The notes under the pieces were generated by a model, which was given only the letters and a program-made list of their open reading frames with translations, did no database searches and had not been told where the DNA came from. Made by a program: the position numbers and the translations under genes. Below are positions 55,071 to 63,222 of a DNA stretch of 64,000 nt, in pieces. The DNA lies in contig NZ_LDOS01000002.1 in NCBI RefSeq assembly GCF_002077135.1, positions 1,637,865-1,701,864 of the forward strand, given 5' to 3'. Origin of the DNA: Metallibacterium scheffleri. Its GTDB lineage: Bacteria > Pseudomonadota > Gammaproteobacteria > Xanthomonadales > Rhodanobacteraceae. Each line of letters opens with the position of its first letter. Position 1 is the stretch's first letter.

Positions 55071-56168
55071 ATGAGCACTATAACCATGGGCGTGGATTTG
55101 GCGAAGAACCTGTTTTCCGTATGTGCGGTGGATGGCGCCGGACACGTGCAGCGGCGGCAGGATCTCGGGCGTGAAGCGTTTGCGCTGTGGCTGGCGCAGG
55201 TGCCGGCCGGCACCGTGGTGGCGATGGAGGCATGCAGTGGCGCGCACCATTGGGCGCGGCGCTGTTTGGAGGTCGGTCTGCAGCCGCGCTTGATGGCGGC
55301 GCAGTTCGTGACGCCGTTCCGCAAGAGCCGCACACTGAAGAACGACCGCAACGACGCCGAGGCGATTGCCACGGCGGCACGCCAGGGCAACATGCGCTTT
55401 GTGCCGGTCAAGTCGGTCGAGCAGCAGGCGCGGCTGGCATGGCATCGCGTGCGCGAGGGCTACAAGACCGAAGGGCTGGAGATCAGCAACCGCCTGCGCG
55501 GTCTGCTGGCCGAGTTTGGCATCGTGATGGCGCAGGGTGACCGGGCGTTGCGCATCGCCTTGGCGGATCTCGACGCAGCGGCATCGTTGCCTGCGGAGCT
55601 GAAGGAACTGCTGCGCGATCTCAGCGCGCACTGGGCGCAGGTGCGCGACCGCATCGCCGCGTGCGATGCGCGCATCGAAGCGCACGCCAAGGCGGATGAG
55701 CGCTGCGTGCGGCTGCGCGCGCTGATCGGCATTGGCCCGCTCACCGCCGATGCGATGGTGGCGAGCGTCGGCTCGGCCAAGGAGTTCAAGAACGGCCGGC
55801 AACTGGCCGCATGGCTCGGCCTGGTGCCGACCCAGCACTCCAGCGGCGGGCACACCCGCCTGGGCACGATCAGTTGCCGCGGCGATGCCTACCTGCGCAC
55901 GCTGCTGATCCAGGGCGCGCGCAGCAGCCTGCAGCGCGCCAAGGTGACTGCACAGGATCGGGCCACGCCCGAGCAGATCTGGATCCGCCAACTGGCGTGT
56001 CGGATGCCGTTCGGCAAGCTGCTGGTGGCGATTGCGAACAAACACGCGCGGCAACTGTGGGCGATGCTGGCGCGCGAGGAAGCCTACGACGCCGAGGCGT
56101 GGCTGAAGCACCCGATGGTGCAGCGCCCGGCCGGCAAGCGCGCGGTGAGGATCGCCGGCATGGCATGA
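55071..56168 (+). CDS. IS110/IS1111-family transposase
   Basis: 365 residues. DEDD N-terminal domain MSTITMGVDLAKNLFSVCAV with the first Asp, VAMEACSGAHHWA, and LKNDRNDAEAIATAARQG. The C-terminal part LRALIGIGPLTADAMVASVG and GLVPTQHSSGGHTRLGTISC carries the Ser region of Transposase_20. Looks intact and full length. GGGGAAG nine bases before the ATG. Confidence 0.93.
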   Translation: MSTITMGVDLAKNLFSVCAVDGAGHVQRRQDLGREAFALWLAQVPAGTVVAMEACSGAHHWARRCLEVGLQPRLMAAQFVTPFRKSRTLKNDRNDAEAIATAARQGNMRFVPVKSVEQQARLAWHRVREGYKTEGLEISNRLRGLLAEFGIVMAQGDRALRIALADLDAAASLPAELKELLRDLSAHWAQVRDRIAACDARIEAHAKADERCVRLRALIGIGPLTADAMVASVGSAKEFKNGRQLAAWLGLVPTQHSSGGHTRLGTISCRGDAYLRTLLIQGARSSLQRAKVTAQDRATPEQIWIRQLACRMPFGKLLVAIANKHARQLWAMLAREEAYDAEAWLKHPMVQRPAGKRAVRIAGMA

Positions 56169-56500
56169 CACGAACGCACATCCTTTCACGTCAGCGCGAA
56201 GTGGTCGACAACGGTCAGACCGACCCGGAGAGAACCTGACTAACCTGCCGGACGTCACCCCGTGTTTCGGCTGATCCCCGAACACCGACGATACCGAAAG
56301 ACGAACGAGGTCTCCGGGTGCGGTTTATACCCTGGTCCGCGCCAGCATCAGCGGCGCAACAAGACCGTTTATGGAAATGCAGTCTGACATTCGTTGCATC
56401 ACCACGCAGCACTGACACGCACGACGCAGCAAAGAGGACAACACGATGACCAGCCATGGCCCGAAAGCTCAAGGCAAGAACCTCAAGCGCGCGGCGTTGA
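56169..56500 (+). ncRNA. Candidate bridge (seek) RNA region of the IS
   Basis: A 345-bp stretch with no gene between the transposase stop and the right inverted repeat. In the IS1111 subgroup the guide RNA that pairs with target and donor DNA is encoded here. No structure was computed; the call rests on position and length only. Confidence 0.4.
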
Positions 56501-56513
56501 CGGGAAGTCTCTT

Positions 56514-56976
56514 ATGGGAGGCTAGAAATGATGCCGCTTGAAAGCGTAAGGACGAACCCTTCAGGTGCGCCAATGGCGTAAGCATCTTCGCCTACCTCGA
56601 GTGCATTGGTGCCCCGCATCTTGACTGGGGGTGCACCAAGGCCTGGGACCGTGAGCGAGCACAGATCGTGATCAGGGTCGGCATAACGCAACTTCGCCGG
56701 AAACCGCTTGTTCCGGTACAAGACGCTCGCTGATTCTGTTCCATTCTCCGTGAAAACATGGCAATTACTGACCACTACGCCCTTCGCGATGACTACCCCG
56801 CTGCCTAACGCCAGGGCATGATCGTTAGCATCAATGGCCTTTACTACAACTATGCTTGGCGAGTCGGCGGCGAACACGCGGCTTGCCGTCGTCTCTGCTG
56901 CAGCGGCCCACGCTGACGTCGCGACCATGGAAAGCACGCCTACTAATGCGATAACTTTGTGCTTGTGAAATATCAT
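56514..56976 (-). pseudogene. N-terminal part of the IS-split Sel1-repeat serine protease
   Basis: From an ATG at 56976: signal peptide VIALVGVLSMVATSAWAAAA, then the first half of a trypsin-like fold with SGVVIAKGVVVSNCHVFTEN (catalytic His) and RYADPDHDLCSLTVPGLG (catalytic Asp), ending at GIISSLP followed by a stop created by the insertion. Together with 53809-54996 this was a periplasmic HtrA-like protease with Sel1 repeats of roughly 550 residues. Confidence 0.85.
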
Positions 56977-57006
56977 GCCGCCCCCCTGTTCCGCTCCCCA
57001 TCTCAC

Positions 57007-57312
57007 ATCCGGTACCCAAGTGGTGGATCACGGCCACATTGAATGAAGGGCGGCCTCAAACTCCAAGTGCAACACCCAAGCGGGAGTAGCTTAGGCTGTT
57101 GCAAAAACCGGGTCAGAGCCCCTTTCCACAGAGAAACTGAAACAGGGGTCAGAGTACCCTTTCTGACCCGCCACGAAAAACTGGCTCAGAGCCCATTTCC
57201 TCCGTGATGGTTTCGCGCTCATGTCGGAGCAAACGGGGTCACCATTTCGCCGCCCCGTAAAACAAACAATGCGCGCAAGTCACCCAGTGCGCTTGCGCTG
57301 GGCGGTCTGTGC
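57007..57312. other. Repeat-rich intergenic stretch
   Basis: No gene. Contains three GGGTCAGAG-type units (57102-57127, 57140-57169, 57181-57218). Past them is an imperfect GC-rich hairpin near 57280-57300 (CCCAGTGCGC..GCGCTGGG). Confidence 0.6.
57102..57218 (+). repeat. Cluster of GGGTCAGAG-family repeats
   Basis: Units AAAAACCGGGTCAGAGCCCC, AAACAGGGGTCAGAGTACCC and a degenerate GGCTCAGAGCCCATTTCC. The last continues into a 22-nt sequence starting TTCCTCCGTGATGGTTTCGC (57197-57218) that recurs exactly at 57986-58007. Confidence 0.78.
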
Positions 57313-57510
57313 TTAAGCCGCAATCTGCTCGTAAGAGAATCCGGGGACGTCGGTGCGCTGGCTCGCGTGTTCCATGGTCATCGCGCAAACGCGGCCCTGT
57401 TCGTCCAATTCCAGCAGGGTATTTTCATCCAGATCGCGTGTTTCCACGATATGGTCGGCGCGGAATTCGATGTAGAGCGTGTCGGTGTCCTGGAAATATT
57501 TGATCTTCAT
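57313..57510 (-). CDS. DUF2283 family protein, probable antitoxin-like partner
   Basis: 65 residues: KIKYFQDTDTLYIEFRADHI, DLDENTLLELDEQGRVCAMT, EHASQRTD. This is the small DUF2283 family. It overlaps the upstream 78-residue gene by 4 nt, as toxin-antitoxin pairs do. The biochemical role is unproven. Confidence 0.75.
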   Translation of the reverse strand: MKIKYFQDTDTLYIEFRADHIVETRDLDENTLLELDEQGRVCAMTMEHASQRTDVPGFSYEQIAA

Positions 57511-57743
57511 GGCACGAAACCTCGATCAAAGAAAGCGTTGTGCACCGTCTCCGCGTCGGACAGTAGCACGACCCGCAAATAGCGACCATCTGCCTCCGGA
57601 ACACGTGCCCAGCAGCGGATGCGGCCGTCCGACTGGACGACGCGCTTTTCCGGATGGGCCATCGCCCGCTCTATCCACGCGTCGGCAATCGTCAGTCTAT
57701 CCGGGCGGGTTCGTGTCAACTGGAAGTATCGCGTGGTTTTCAT
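57507..57743 (-). CDS. Small protein paired with DUF2283, possible toxin
   Basis: 78 residues: YFQLTRTRPDRLTIADAWIE, QSDGRIRCWARVPEADGRYL, RVVLLSDAETVHNAFFDRGF. The layout resembles DUF4258-type partners that sit beside DUF2283 genes. The name is not certain and toxicity is inference. Confidence 0.55.
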   Translation of the reverse strand: MKTTRYFQLTRTRPDRLTIADAWIERAMAHPEKRVVQSDGRIRCWARVPEADGRYLRVVLLSDAETVHNAFFDRGFVP

Positions 57744-57760
57744 TGCCCGCCCTGACGGTC

Positions 57761-57962
57761 ACATATTGCGCCGGTACTCGCCGCCGACTTCGTACAGGGC
57801 GTGGCTGATCTGCCCCAGCGAGTTGTACTTGACCGCGTGCATGAGCTGCTCGAACAGGTTGCGGCGCTCGCGGGCGGTGGTTTGCAGGGTGGCGAGGGAG
57901 CCGGGGGCATTGGGTGCGCCAGATCCTTCGCTGCGCTCAGGATGACAACCGGTGGGACGCTC
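57761..57962 (-). repeat. Duplicate of the icmF 3' end
   Basis: About 190 bp nearly identical to 58677-58860. It still encodes the icmF C-terminus ([20 protein letters not shown], then the stop) and the [10 protein letters not shown] repeat, with a 16-bp extra stretch. It lies 714 bp beyond the real icmF stop with higBA between. Confidence 0.9.
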
Positions 57963-58007
57963 CAAAAAACCGGGTCATAGCCCCTTTCCTCCGTGATGGT
58001 TTCGCGC
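57963..58007 (+). repeat. GGGTCAGAG-family repeat after higA
   Basis: AAAAAACCGGGTCATAGCCC followed by the 22-nt sequence shared with 57197-57218. Ends at the higA stop. Confidence 0.7.
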
Positions 58008-58010
58008 CCA

Positions 58011-58313
58011 TCACGCTGCAACCCGCTCAATCCGCTTGACGTCATTGCCCAGCGCGCGCCGCGCCTCTTCCAGATCATAGTCCGCCTGCAGGCCGAGCCA
58101 GAAGCGCTCGCTGGTGCCCAGCGCCGCAGCGAGGCGCAGCGCGGTATCCGCGCTGATGCCGCGCTTGCCGAGCACGATCTCGTTGATGCGGCGCGGCGGC
58201 ACGGCGGCAGCGCGCGCGAGCGCGTTCTGGCTGATGCCGAGCGGGCCGAGAAATTCTTCCAGCAGGACTTCGCCGGGGTGGATGTTGGATAGAGCCTTCA
58301 TGTTCGGATCCAT
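58011..58313 (-). CDS. higA: HigA-type antitoxin (XRE family)
   Basis: 100 residues. IHPGEVLLEEFLGPLGISQN, LARAAAVPPRRINEIVLGKR as the helix-turn-helix, GISADTALRLAAALGTSERF. HigA binds the HigB toxin and the operon promoter. It starts 4 bp after the higB stop. Start at 58313 (MDPNMK) or 58301 (MKAL). Confidence 0.92.
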   Translation of the reverse strand: MDPNMKALSNIHPGEVLLEEFLGPLGISQNALARAAAVPPRRINEIVLGKRGISADTALRLAAALGTSERFWLGLQADYDLEEARRALGNDVKRIERVAA

Positions 58314-58317
58314 TGCG

Positions 58318-58602
58318 TCAGTGGTAATCGACGATCTGCACACCGTGGGCGTCACCATCCATCCAGCGGAAGCAGATGCGCCATTGCTCATTGATCCGGA
58401 TGCTGTGTTGGCCCTTGAGGTCACCTTTGAGCGCTTCAAGCCGGTTGGCTGGCGGAACCCGCAAATCGTCCAGGGTGGTGGCGTTGTTGAGCATACGCAG
58501 CTTGCGACGCGCCACGGTCTGGATATCGGCAGGCAGCCGCCGGGATGGCGTTCCGCCCCAGATCTTTTCGGCTTCCTTGTCGGCGAAGTCCCGGATCACC
58601 AC
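58318..58602 (-). CDS. higB: HigB-type RelE-superfamily toxin
   Basis: 94 residues from a GTG. KLRMLNNATTLDDLRVPPAN, RLEALKGDLKGQHSIRINEQ, WRICFRWMDGDAHGVQIVDY match HigB ribosome-dependent mRNA endonucleases, including the C-terminal Tyr-His. Toxin-first order is typical of higBA. Confidence 0.92.
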   Translation of the reverse strand: MVIRDFADKEAEKIWGGTPSRRLPADIQTVARRKLRMLNNATTLDDLRVPPANRLEALKGDLKGQHSIRINEQWRICFRWMDGDAHGVQIVDYH

Positions 58603-58619
58603 GCAACCATAACGTTGTT

Positions 58620-58642
58620 CGTCATATGACGCAAGGCGTCAT
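58620..58642. promoter_or_regulatory. Overlapping palindromes upstream of higB, probable HigA operator
   Basis: CGTCATATGACG (58620-58631, perfect) overlaps ATGACGC-AAG-GCGTCAT (58626-58642, perfect 7-bp arms). They lie 18-40 bp before the higB start. Confidence 0.6.
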
Positions 58643-58674
58643 GGCATCGAGGAAGCGAACAGCCGCCGGGCCGG

Positions 58675-61600
58675 CTACATATTGCGCCGGTACTCGCCGC
58701 CGACTTCGTACAGGGCGTGGCTGATCTGCCCCAGCGAGTTGTACTTGACCGCGTGCATGAGCTGCTCGAACAGGTTGCGGCGTTCGCGGGCGGTGGTTTG
58801 CAGGGTGGCGAGGGAGCCAGATCCTTCGCTGCGCTCAGGATGACAATCGGCGGGACGCTCAGGATGACAAGACTTGGCGGATGACGCGGCGATGGGGTTG
58901 CGGGCCTGCTGGAAGGTTTTCACATTCGCGATCTGCGCGCGCTTTTCGTCCTCGGTGCTGCGGATCAGCTCGATGCGGGTGGCGATCTCGCCGGCGTGTT
59001 CGCGCGGCAGGAAGGTGTTGACGCCGATCAGCGGCAGCGAGCCGTCGTGCTTCTTGTGCTCGTAAACCATCGACTCGTCCTGGATCTTGCCGCGCTGGTA
59101 CATCGTGTCCATGGCGCCGAGCACGCCGCCGCGCTCGCTGATCGCCTCGAACTCCTTGTACACGGCCTCTTCCACCAGGTCGGTCAGCGCCTCGACGACG
59201 AAGCTGCCCTGCCAGGGGTTCTCGTTGAAGTTGAGCCCCAGCTCGCGGTTGATGATGAGCTGGATGGCCACCGCGCGGCGCACGCTTTCCTCGGTCGGCG
59301 TGGTGATCGCCTCGTCGTAGGCGTTGGTGTGCAGGCTGTTGCAGTTGTCGAACAGCGCGTACATCGCCTGCAGGGTGGTGCGGATGTCGTTGAACTGGAT
59401 CTCCTGCGCGTGCAGCGAGCGACCGCTGGTCTGGATGTGGTACTTCAGCATCTGGCTGCGCTCGTTGGCGCCGTAGCGCTCACGCATGGCGCGCGCCCAG
59501 ATGCGCCGCGCGACGCGGCCGATCACGGTGTACTCCGGGTCCATGCCGTTGCTGAAGAAAAAACTCAGGTTGGGCGCGAAGTCGTCGATGCGCATGCCAC
59601 GCGCCAGGTAGTACTCGACGATGGTGAAGCCGTTGCTGAGCGTGAAGGCGAGCTGCGAGATCGGGTTGGCCCCGGCCTCGGCGATGTGGTAGCCGGAGAT
59701 GCTGACCGAGTAGAAGTTGCGCACCTGGTGGTCGACGAAGTACTGCTGGATGTCGCCCATCATGCGCAGCGCGAATTCGGTGCTGAAGATGCAGGTGTTC
59801 TGCGCCTGGTCCTCCTTGAGGATGTCGGCCTGCACGGTGCCGCGCACGCTGCCCAGCGTCTCGGCCTTGATCTTCGCGTAGGTCGCGGCGTCCACCAGCT
59901 CGTCGCCGCTGACACCGAGCAGGCCCAGGCCCAGGCCTTCGTTGCCTTCCGGCAGCGCGCCCAGGTATTGCGGACGCTTGCGGCCCTGGTACATCTGCGC
60001 GATGTGCGCCTCGGCGGCATGCCAGCGCGCGGCATCGCCGCGCAGGTATTTTTCCACCTGCTGGTCGATGGCGGTGTTCATGAACATCGCCAGGATCATC
60101 GGCGCCGGGCCGTTGATGGTCATCGACACCGAGGTTTTCGGATCGCACAGGTCGAAGCCCGAGTAGAGCTTTTTCATGTCGTCGAGCGTGGCGATGGACA
60201 CGCCCGAGTTGCCGATCTTGCCGTAGATGTCGGGGCGCGGCGCGGGGTCCTCGCCGTACAGCGTCACCGAGTCGAACGCGGTGGACAGGCGCGCGGCCGG
60301 CTGGCCGAGGCTGAGGTAATGGAAGCGGCGGTTGGTGCGCTCGGGCGTGCCCTCGCCGGCGAACATGCGCGTGGGGTCCTCGCCGCTGCGCCGGTACGGA
60401 TACACGCCGCCGGTGTAGGGATAGGCGCCGGGCAGGTTCTCGCGCAGCAGAAAGCGCAACAGGTCGCCCCAGTCGCGGTACTGCGGCGGCGCGATCTTGG
60501 GGATCTGCTGGTGGCTGAGCGACTCGCGATAGTTGTCCACGCGGATGGTCTTGCCGCGCACCTGGTATTCGTTGAACGGCGCGGTGACCGCCTGCTTGCG
60601 CGCCGGCCACTCGCGCAGCAGGTGCAGCGCTGCGCTGGACAACGCCTTCAGCGCCTCGTTGTAGCGCTGGCGCAGGGTCAGCAGGGTGCGGTCGGTGGGC
60701 GCCTCGTGCCGCGGCAAGGCTGCGTTGTCATTCTGCGGCGCAGCCGAAGAATCCGGCGCAACCGCAGCGCCGGCGCGCTGGTCCGCAACCAGGTCCGCCG
60801 CGTCGTACGGCTCCAGCGCTTTGGGCAGCCGCGGATCGCCGATTTCGCGCAGCGCCGCGTGGCAGCTTTGCGCCTTGCGCGCCGCCTCGGCCTCGCGCTC
60901 GATGCGCGCGTTGATGCCGCGGCCCTGCTCGGCGATCTCGGCCAGGTAGCGCACGCGGGCGCCAGGAATCAGCAGCGTCGCGCGCGGCTCCTTCAGGCTG
61001 GTGTCGAGCCTGGGCTGCCAGTCGCAGCCGGGGGAAGAAAGGAAAAAGGGGTCAGAGTCACTTTTCGACCCTGTACCGCCACGCCCTGCCGCGTTCTCGT
61101 CCGAAAAGTGACTCTGACCCCCTTTTCCTTTCTCGCGCAGCAACCGGCACAGCTCGACGAACATCCAGGTCATGCCCGGGTCGTTGAACTGGCTGGCGAT
61201 GGTCGGATAGACCGGCACTTCGTCGTCGCGCAGCTGGAACTTCACGCGGTTGCGCTTCCACTGCTTGCGCACGTCGCGCAGCGCATCCTCGGCGCCGCGG
61301 CGGTCGTACTTGTTGAGCACGATGAGTTCGGCGAAATCCAGCATGTCGATCTTCTCGAGCTGGCTGGCGGCGCCGTAATCGCTGGTCATCACGTAGGCCG
61401 GCAAATCGACCAGATCGACCACCTCGGAATCGCTCTGGCCGATGCCCGCGGTTTCCAGGATGACCAGGTCGAAATCCTGCGCACGCAGGTACATCAGGCA
61501 TTCGCGCAGCAGCGCGCTGGTGGCTGCGTGCTGGCGCCGCGTGGCCATCGAGCGCATGAACACGCGCGGGCTGCGCAGCGCGTTCATGCGGATGCGGTCG

Positions 61601-62418
61601 CCCAGCAGCGCGCCACCGCTGCGCCGCCGCGTGGGGTCCACCGCGAGCACCGCGATACGCATCTCGGGGAAGGCGTGCAGAAAGCGCAGCAGCAGCTCGT
61701 CCACCACCGAGGATTTGCCGGCGCCGCCGGTGCCGGTGAGGCCGAGCACGGGAACCGCATGGCGCGCACCGTGCAGCACGGGCATCGCGGTGGCGCTCGA
61801 CTGCTTGAGCAGCGCGGCCAGTTCGGCCACGGTGTAGGCCCCGCTTTCGATGGCCGAAAGCATGCGGCCGATGCGCGTGTCGTCGATCGACGCCGCGCGC
61901 GCGCCGCCCGCATCGCCCGCGCCGGTGGCCGCTGGCGCGGGCGCCGTCCCGCGCTGCTGGCGCGCATGGGCGGCGCGGCGCACGACATCCTCGATCATCG
62001 CCACCAGTCCCATGTGCATGCCGTCGTTGGGGTGGTAGATGCGCTCGACGCCGTAGGCCTGCAGCGCGGCGATTTCCTCGGGGGTGATGGTGCCGCCGCC
62101 GCCGCCAAACACGCGGATATGCCCGGCACCACGTTCGCGCAGCATGTCGATCATGTATTTGAAGTACTCGACGTGGCCACCCTGGTAGCTGCTGATGGCG
62201 ATGGCGTCGGCGTCTTCCTGCAGCGCAGCGCGCACCACGTCCTCGACACTGCGGTTGTGGCCAAGGTGGATCACCTCGGCACCCTGCGCCTGGATCAGCC
62301 GGCGCATGATGTTGATGGCCGCATCGTGGCCATCAAACAGGCTGGCGGCGGTGATGAAGCGCAGCGGCGCGACACTGGCCGTGGCCGGCTCGGGCCACTG
62401 CGGGGCGGGAGTGCTCAT
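58675..62418 (-). CDS. icmF: Fused isobutyryl-CoA mutase (IcmF) with in-frame repeat insertions
   Basis: 1247 residues, well above the roughly 1100 of known IcmF. Adenosylcobalamin domain first ([20 protein letters not shown] near 25-45), then a MeaB-like G-protein chaperone with [20 protein letters not shown] near 228 and a mutase barrel from about 500. It rearranges isobutyryl-CoA and butyryl-CoA. Two extra blocks are repeat-derived: residues about 429-460 ([20 protein letters not shown]) and about 1184-1203 ([18 protein letters not shown]). Both keep the frame. Start at 62418 with GGAG eight bases upstream; an earlier ATG at 62463 is less likely. Confidence 0.92.
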   Translation of the reverse strand: MSTPAPQWPEPATASVAPLRFITAASLFDGHDAAINIMRRLIQAQGAEVIHLGHNRSVEDVVRAALQEDADAIAISSYQGGHVEYFKYMIDMLRERGAGHIRVFGGGGGTITPEEIAALQAYGVERIYHPNDGMHMGLVAMIEDVVRRAAHARQQRGTAPAPAATGAGDAGGARAASIDDTRIGRMLSAIESGAYTVAELAALLKQSSATAMPVLHGARHAVPVLGLTGTGGAGKSSVVDELLLRFLHAFPEMRIAVLAVDPTRRRSGGALLGDRIRMNALRSPRVFMRSMATRRQHAATSALLRECLMYLRAQDFDLVILETAGIGQSDSEVVDLVDLPAYVMTSDYGAASQLEKIDMLDFAELIVLNKYDRRGAEDALRDVRKQWKRNRVKFQLRDDEVPVYPTIASQFNDPGMTWMFVELCRLLREKGKGGQSHFSDENAAGRGGTGSKSDSDPFFLSSPGCDWQPRLDTSLKEPRATLLIPGARVRYLAEIAEQGRGINARIEREAEAARKAQSCHAALREIGDPRLPKALEPYDAADLVADQRAGAAVAPDSSAAPQNDNAALPRHEAPTDRTLLTLRQRYNEALKALSSAALHLLREWPARKQAVTAPFNEYQVRGKTIRVDNYRESLSHQQIPKIAPPQYRDWGDLLRFLLRENLPGAYPYTGGVYPYRRSGEDPTRMFAGEGTPERTNRRFHYLSLGQPAARLSTAFDSVTLYGEDPAPRPDIYGKIGNSGVSIATLDDMKKLYSGFDLCDPKTSVSMTINGPAPMILAMFMNTAIDQQVEKYLRGDAARWHAAEAHIAQMYQGRKRPQYLGALPEGNEGLGLGLLGVSGDELVDAATYAKIKAETLGSVRGTVQADILKEDQAQNTCIFSTEFALRMMGDIQQYFVDHQVRNFYSVSISGYHIAEAGANPISQLAFTLSNGFTIVEYYLARGMRIDDFAPNLSFFFSNGMDPEYTVIGRVARRIWARAMRERYGANERSQMLKYHIQTSGRSLHAQEIQFNDIRTTLQAMYALFDNCNSLHTNAYDEAITTPTEESVRRAVAIQLIINRELGLNFNENPWQGSFVVEALTDLVEEAVYKEFEAISERGGVLGAMDTMYQRGKIQDESMVYEHKKHDGSLPLIGVNTFLPREHAGEIATRIELIRSTEDEKRAQIANVKTFQQARNPIAASSAKSCHPERPADCHPERSEGSGSLATLQTTARERRNLFEQLMHAVKYNSLGQISHALYEVGGEYRRNM
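58815..58870. repeat. [10 protein letters not shown]-type short repeats inside icmF
   Basis: GATCCTTCGCTGCGCTCAGG followed by ATGACAA, then a second partial unit GGACGCTCAGGATGACAA. The same unit occurs at 57923-57950. Translated on the minus strand it gives the [10 protein letters not shown] peptide. Confidence 0.75.
61037..61132. repeat. Inverted pair of GGGTCAGAG repeats within icmF
   Basis: Arms of 31 bp at 61037-61067 and 61102-61132, with one mismatch, separated by 34 bp. Each contains GGGGTCAGAGTCACTTTTCG. The whole unit is read through in frame. Confidence 0.92.
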
Positions 62419-62582
62419 GGATTGGGCTCCGCGACAGAATGCGCGCATTTTACGCCCAGGCACCGCCGCGCCGTCCGCTGGCCGCGCCGGGCACCCGTCA
62501 TGCCCCCCCGGTCAACGCCGCCCGGCCTGCTGCGTTCTCCGATGCGAGCCGCACCGAGCGGCGTCATCCGCGAGTGATTGCC

Positions 62583-62903
62583 ATGCAACTGCACCGCCAC
62601 ATCCTGGTTCCACTGCTGGTCCTCGCCGCGCTGGGCGCGGTGATTGCTCCGACCGCCGAGGCGCGCGGCTACGTGAGCGTGAGCGTGGGCGTTGCGCCGC
62701 CGCCGCCGCGTTACGAGCGCGTGATCGTGCGGCGCGGGCACGTGTGGGCGCCGGGCTACTGGCGCTGGGCGCCGCGCGCGCGGCGCTATGTCTGGGTGCG
62801 CGGCTACTGGATGCCGGCGCGCCCCGGCTGGCGCTGGGTCGGTCCACGCTGGGTGCCGCGCGGCCCGCACTGGGTGTTCCGCGCCGGCTACTGGACGCGC
62901 TGA
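62583..62903 (+). CDS. Exported YXWGXW-repeat protein
   Basis: 106 residues. Signal peptide (ILVPLLVLAALGAVIAPTAE, cleavage near AEA/RG), then aromatic repeats: VWAPGYWRWAPRARRYVWVR, GYWMPARPGWRWVGPRW, HWVFRAGYWTR. The pattern fits the YXWGXW repeat family of periplasmic or outer-membrane proteins of unknown role. The stop is inside a hairpin repeat. Confidence 0.8.
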   Translation: MQLHRHILVPLLVLAALGAVIAPTAEARGYVSVSVGVAPPPPRYERVIVRRGHVWAPGYWRWAPRARRYVWVRGYWMPARPGWRWVGPRWVPRGPHWVFRAGYWTR

Positions 62904-63057
62904 GAGGCTGTGAATTTTTCAGTCTCTCAGCCCGGCCATGGATGGCCGGACGCGAAGCGGTCACGCAAGTGGCTGCTTCGCGCAGGCGCGTACGCACCTG
63001 TGCCGGACGCGCCGATGAAAAATTCCGCACGATGCGGAATTTTTCACAGGCTCTGAG
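62900..63057. repeat. Structured repeat element with three hairpins
   Basis: Left hairpin 62900-62930 (CTGAGAGGCTG / CAGTCTCTCAG, one mismatch), a central CGGCCAT/ATGGCCG palindrome (62933-62948) and a right hairpin with a perfect 14-bp stem (63016-63029 / 63033-63046). The ends are related inverted sequences (AGAGGCTGTGAA and TTCACAGGCTCT). The first 21 nt equal the inverse of 22819-22839. Confidence 0.75.
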
Positions 63058-63066
63058 CCCGCCACC

Positions 63067-63222
63067 ATGCGCGCCAGTCCGTTGGTTCTCTGCGCCGTGC
63101 TCGCGGCGGTGGCGCTCGGCGGCTGCGTCGTCGCGCCACCACCGCGCGTGGTGTACGTGCGCCCGCCGCCACTGCGCTGCGCCTGGGTACCCGGCCACTG
63201 GCGCTGGACGGACGCCGGCTAG
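63067..63222 (+). pseudogene. YXWGXW-like lipoprotein gene with a premature stop
   Basis: 51 codons: a lipoprotein signal with lipobox (VALGGC), PPPRVVYVRPPP, then AWVPGHWRWTDAG and TAG. After the TAG the frame continues RIWVHGHCLPID to a TGA at 63259, completing the repeat motif. A Tyr codon may have mutated to TAG. It could still be expressed as a short lipoprotein. Confidence 0.6.

Larger units (their letters stand above)
54997..56513 (+). mobile_element. IS1111-type (IS110 family) insertion sequence
   Basis: About 1.5 kb. Perfect 13-bp inverted repeats AAGAGACTTCCCG (54997-55009) and CGGGAAGTCTCTT (56501-56513) mark the subterminal ends; exact termini may lie a few bases further out. Another copy of GGGAAGTCTC lies at 55060-55069. 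It contains one DEDD transposase and a long 3' non-coding region, as in the IS1111 subgroup. Excision at these repeats rejoins the split protease in frame (SSLPFTRQVPGG). GAGG at 55024 and 56518 gives an alternative, less likely boundary. Confidence 0.8.

Noticed and set aside
58996-62577. An 1193-residue plus-strand frame opposite icmF
   Set aside because: Shadow frame; all mutase, B12 and GTPase motifs are on the minus strand.
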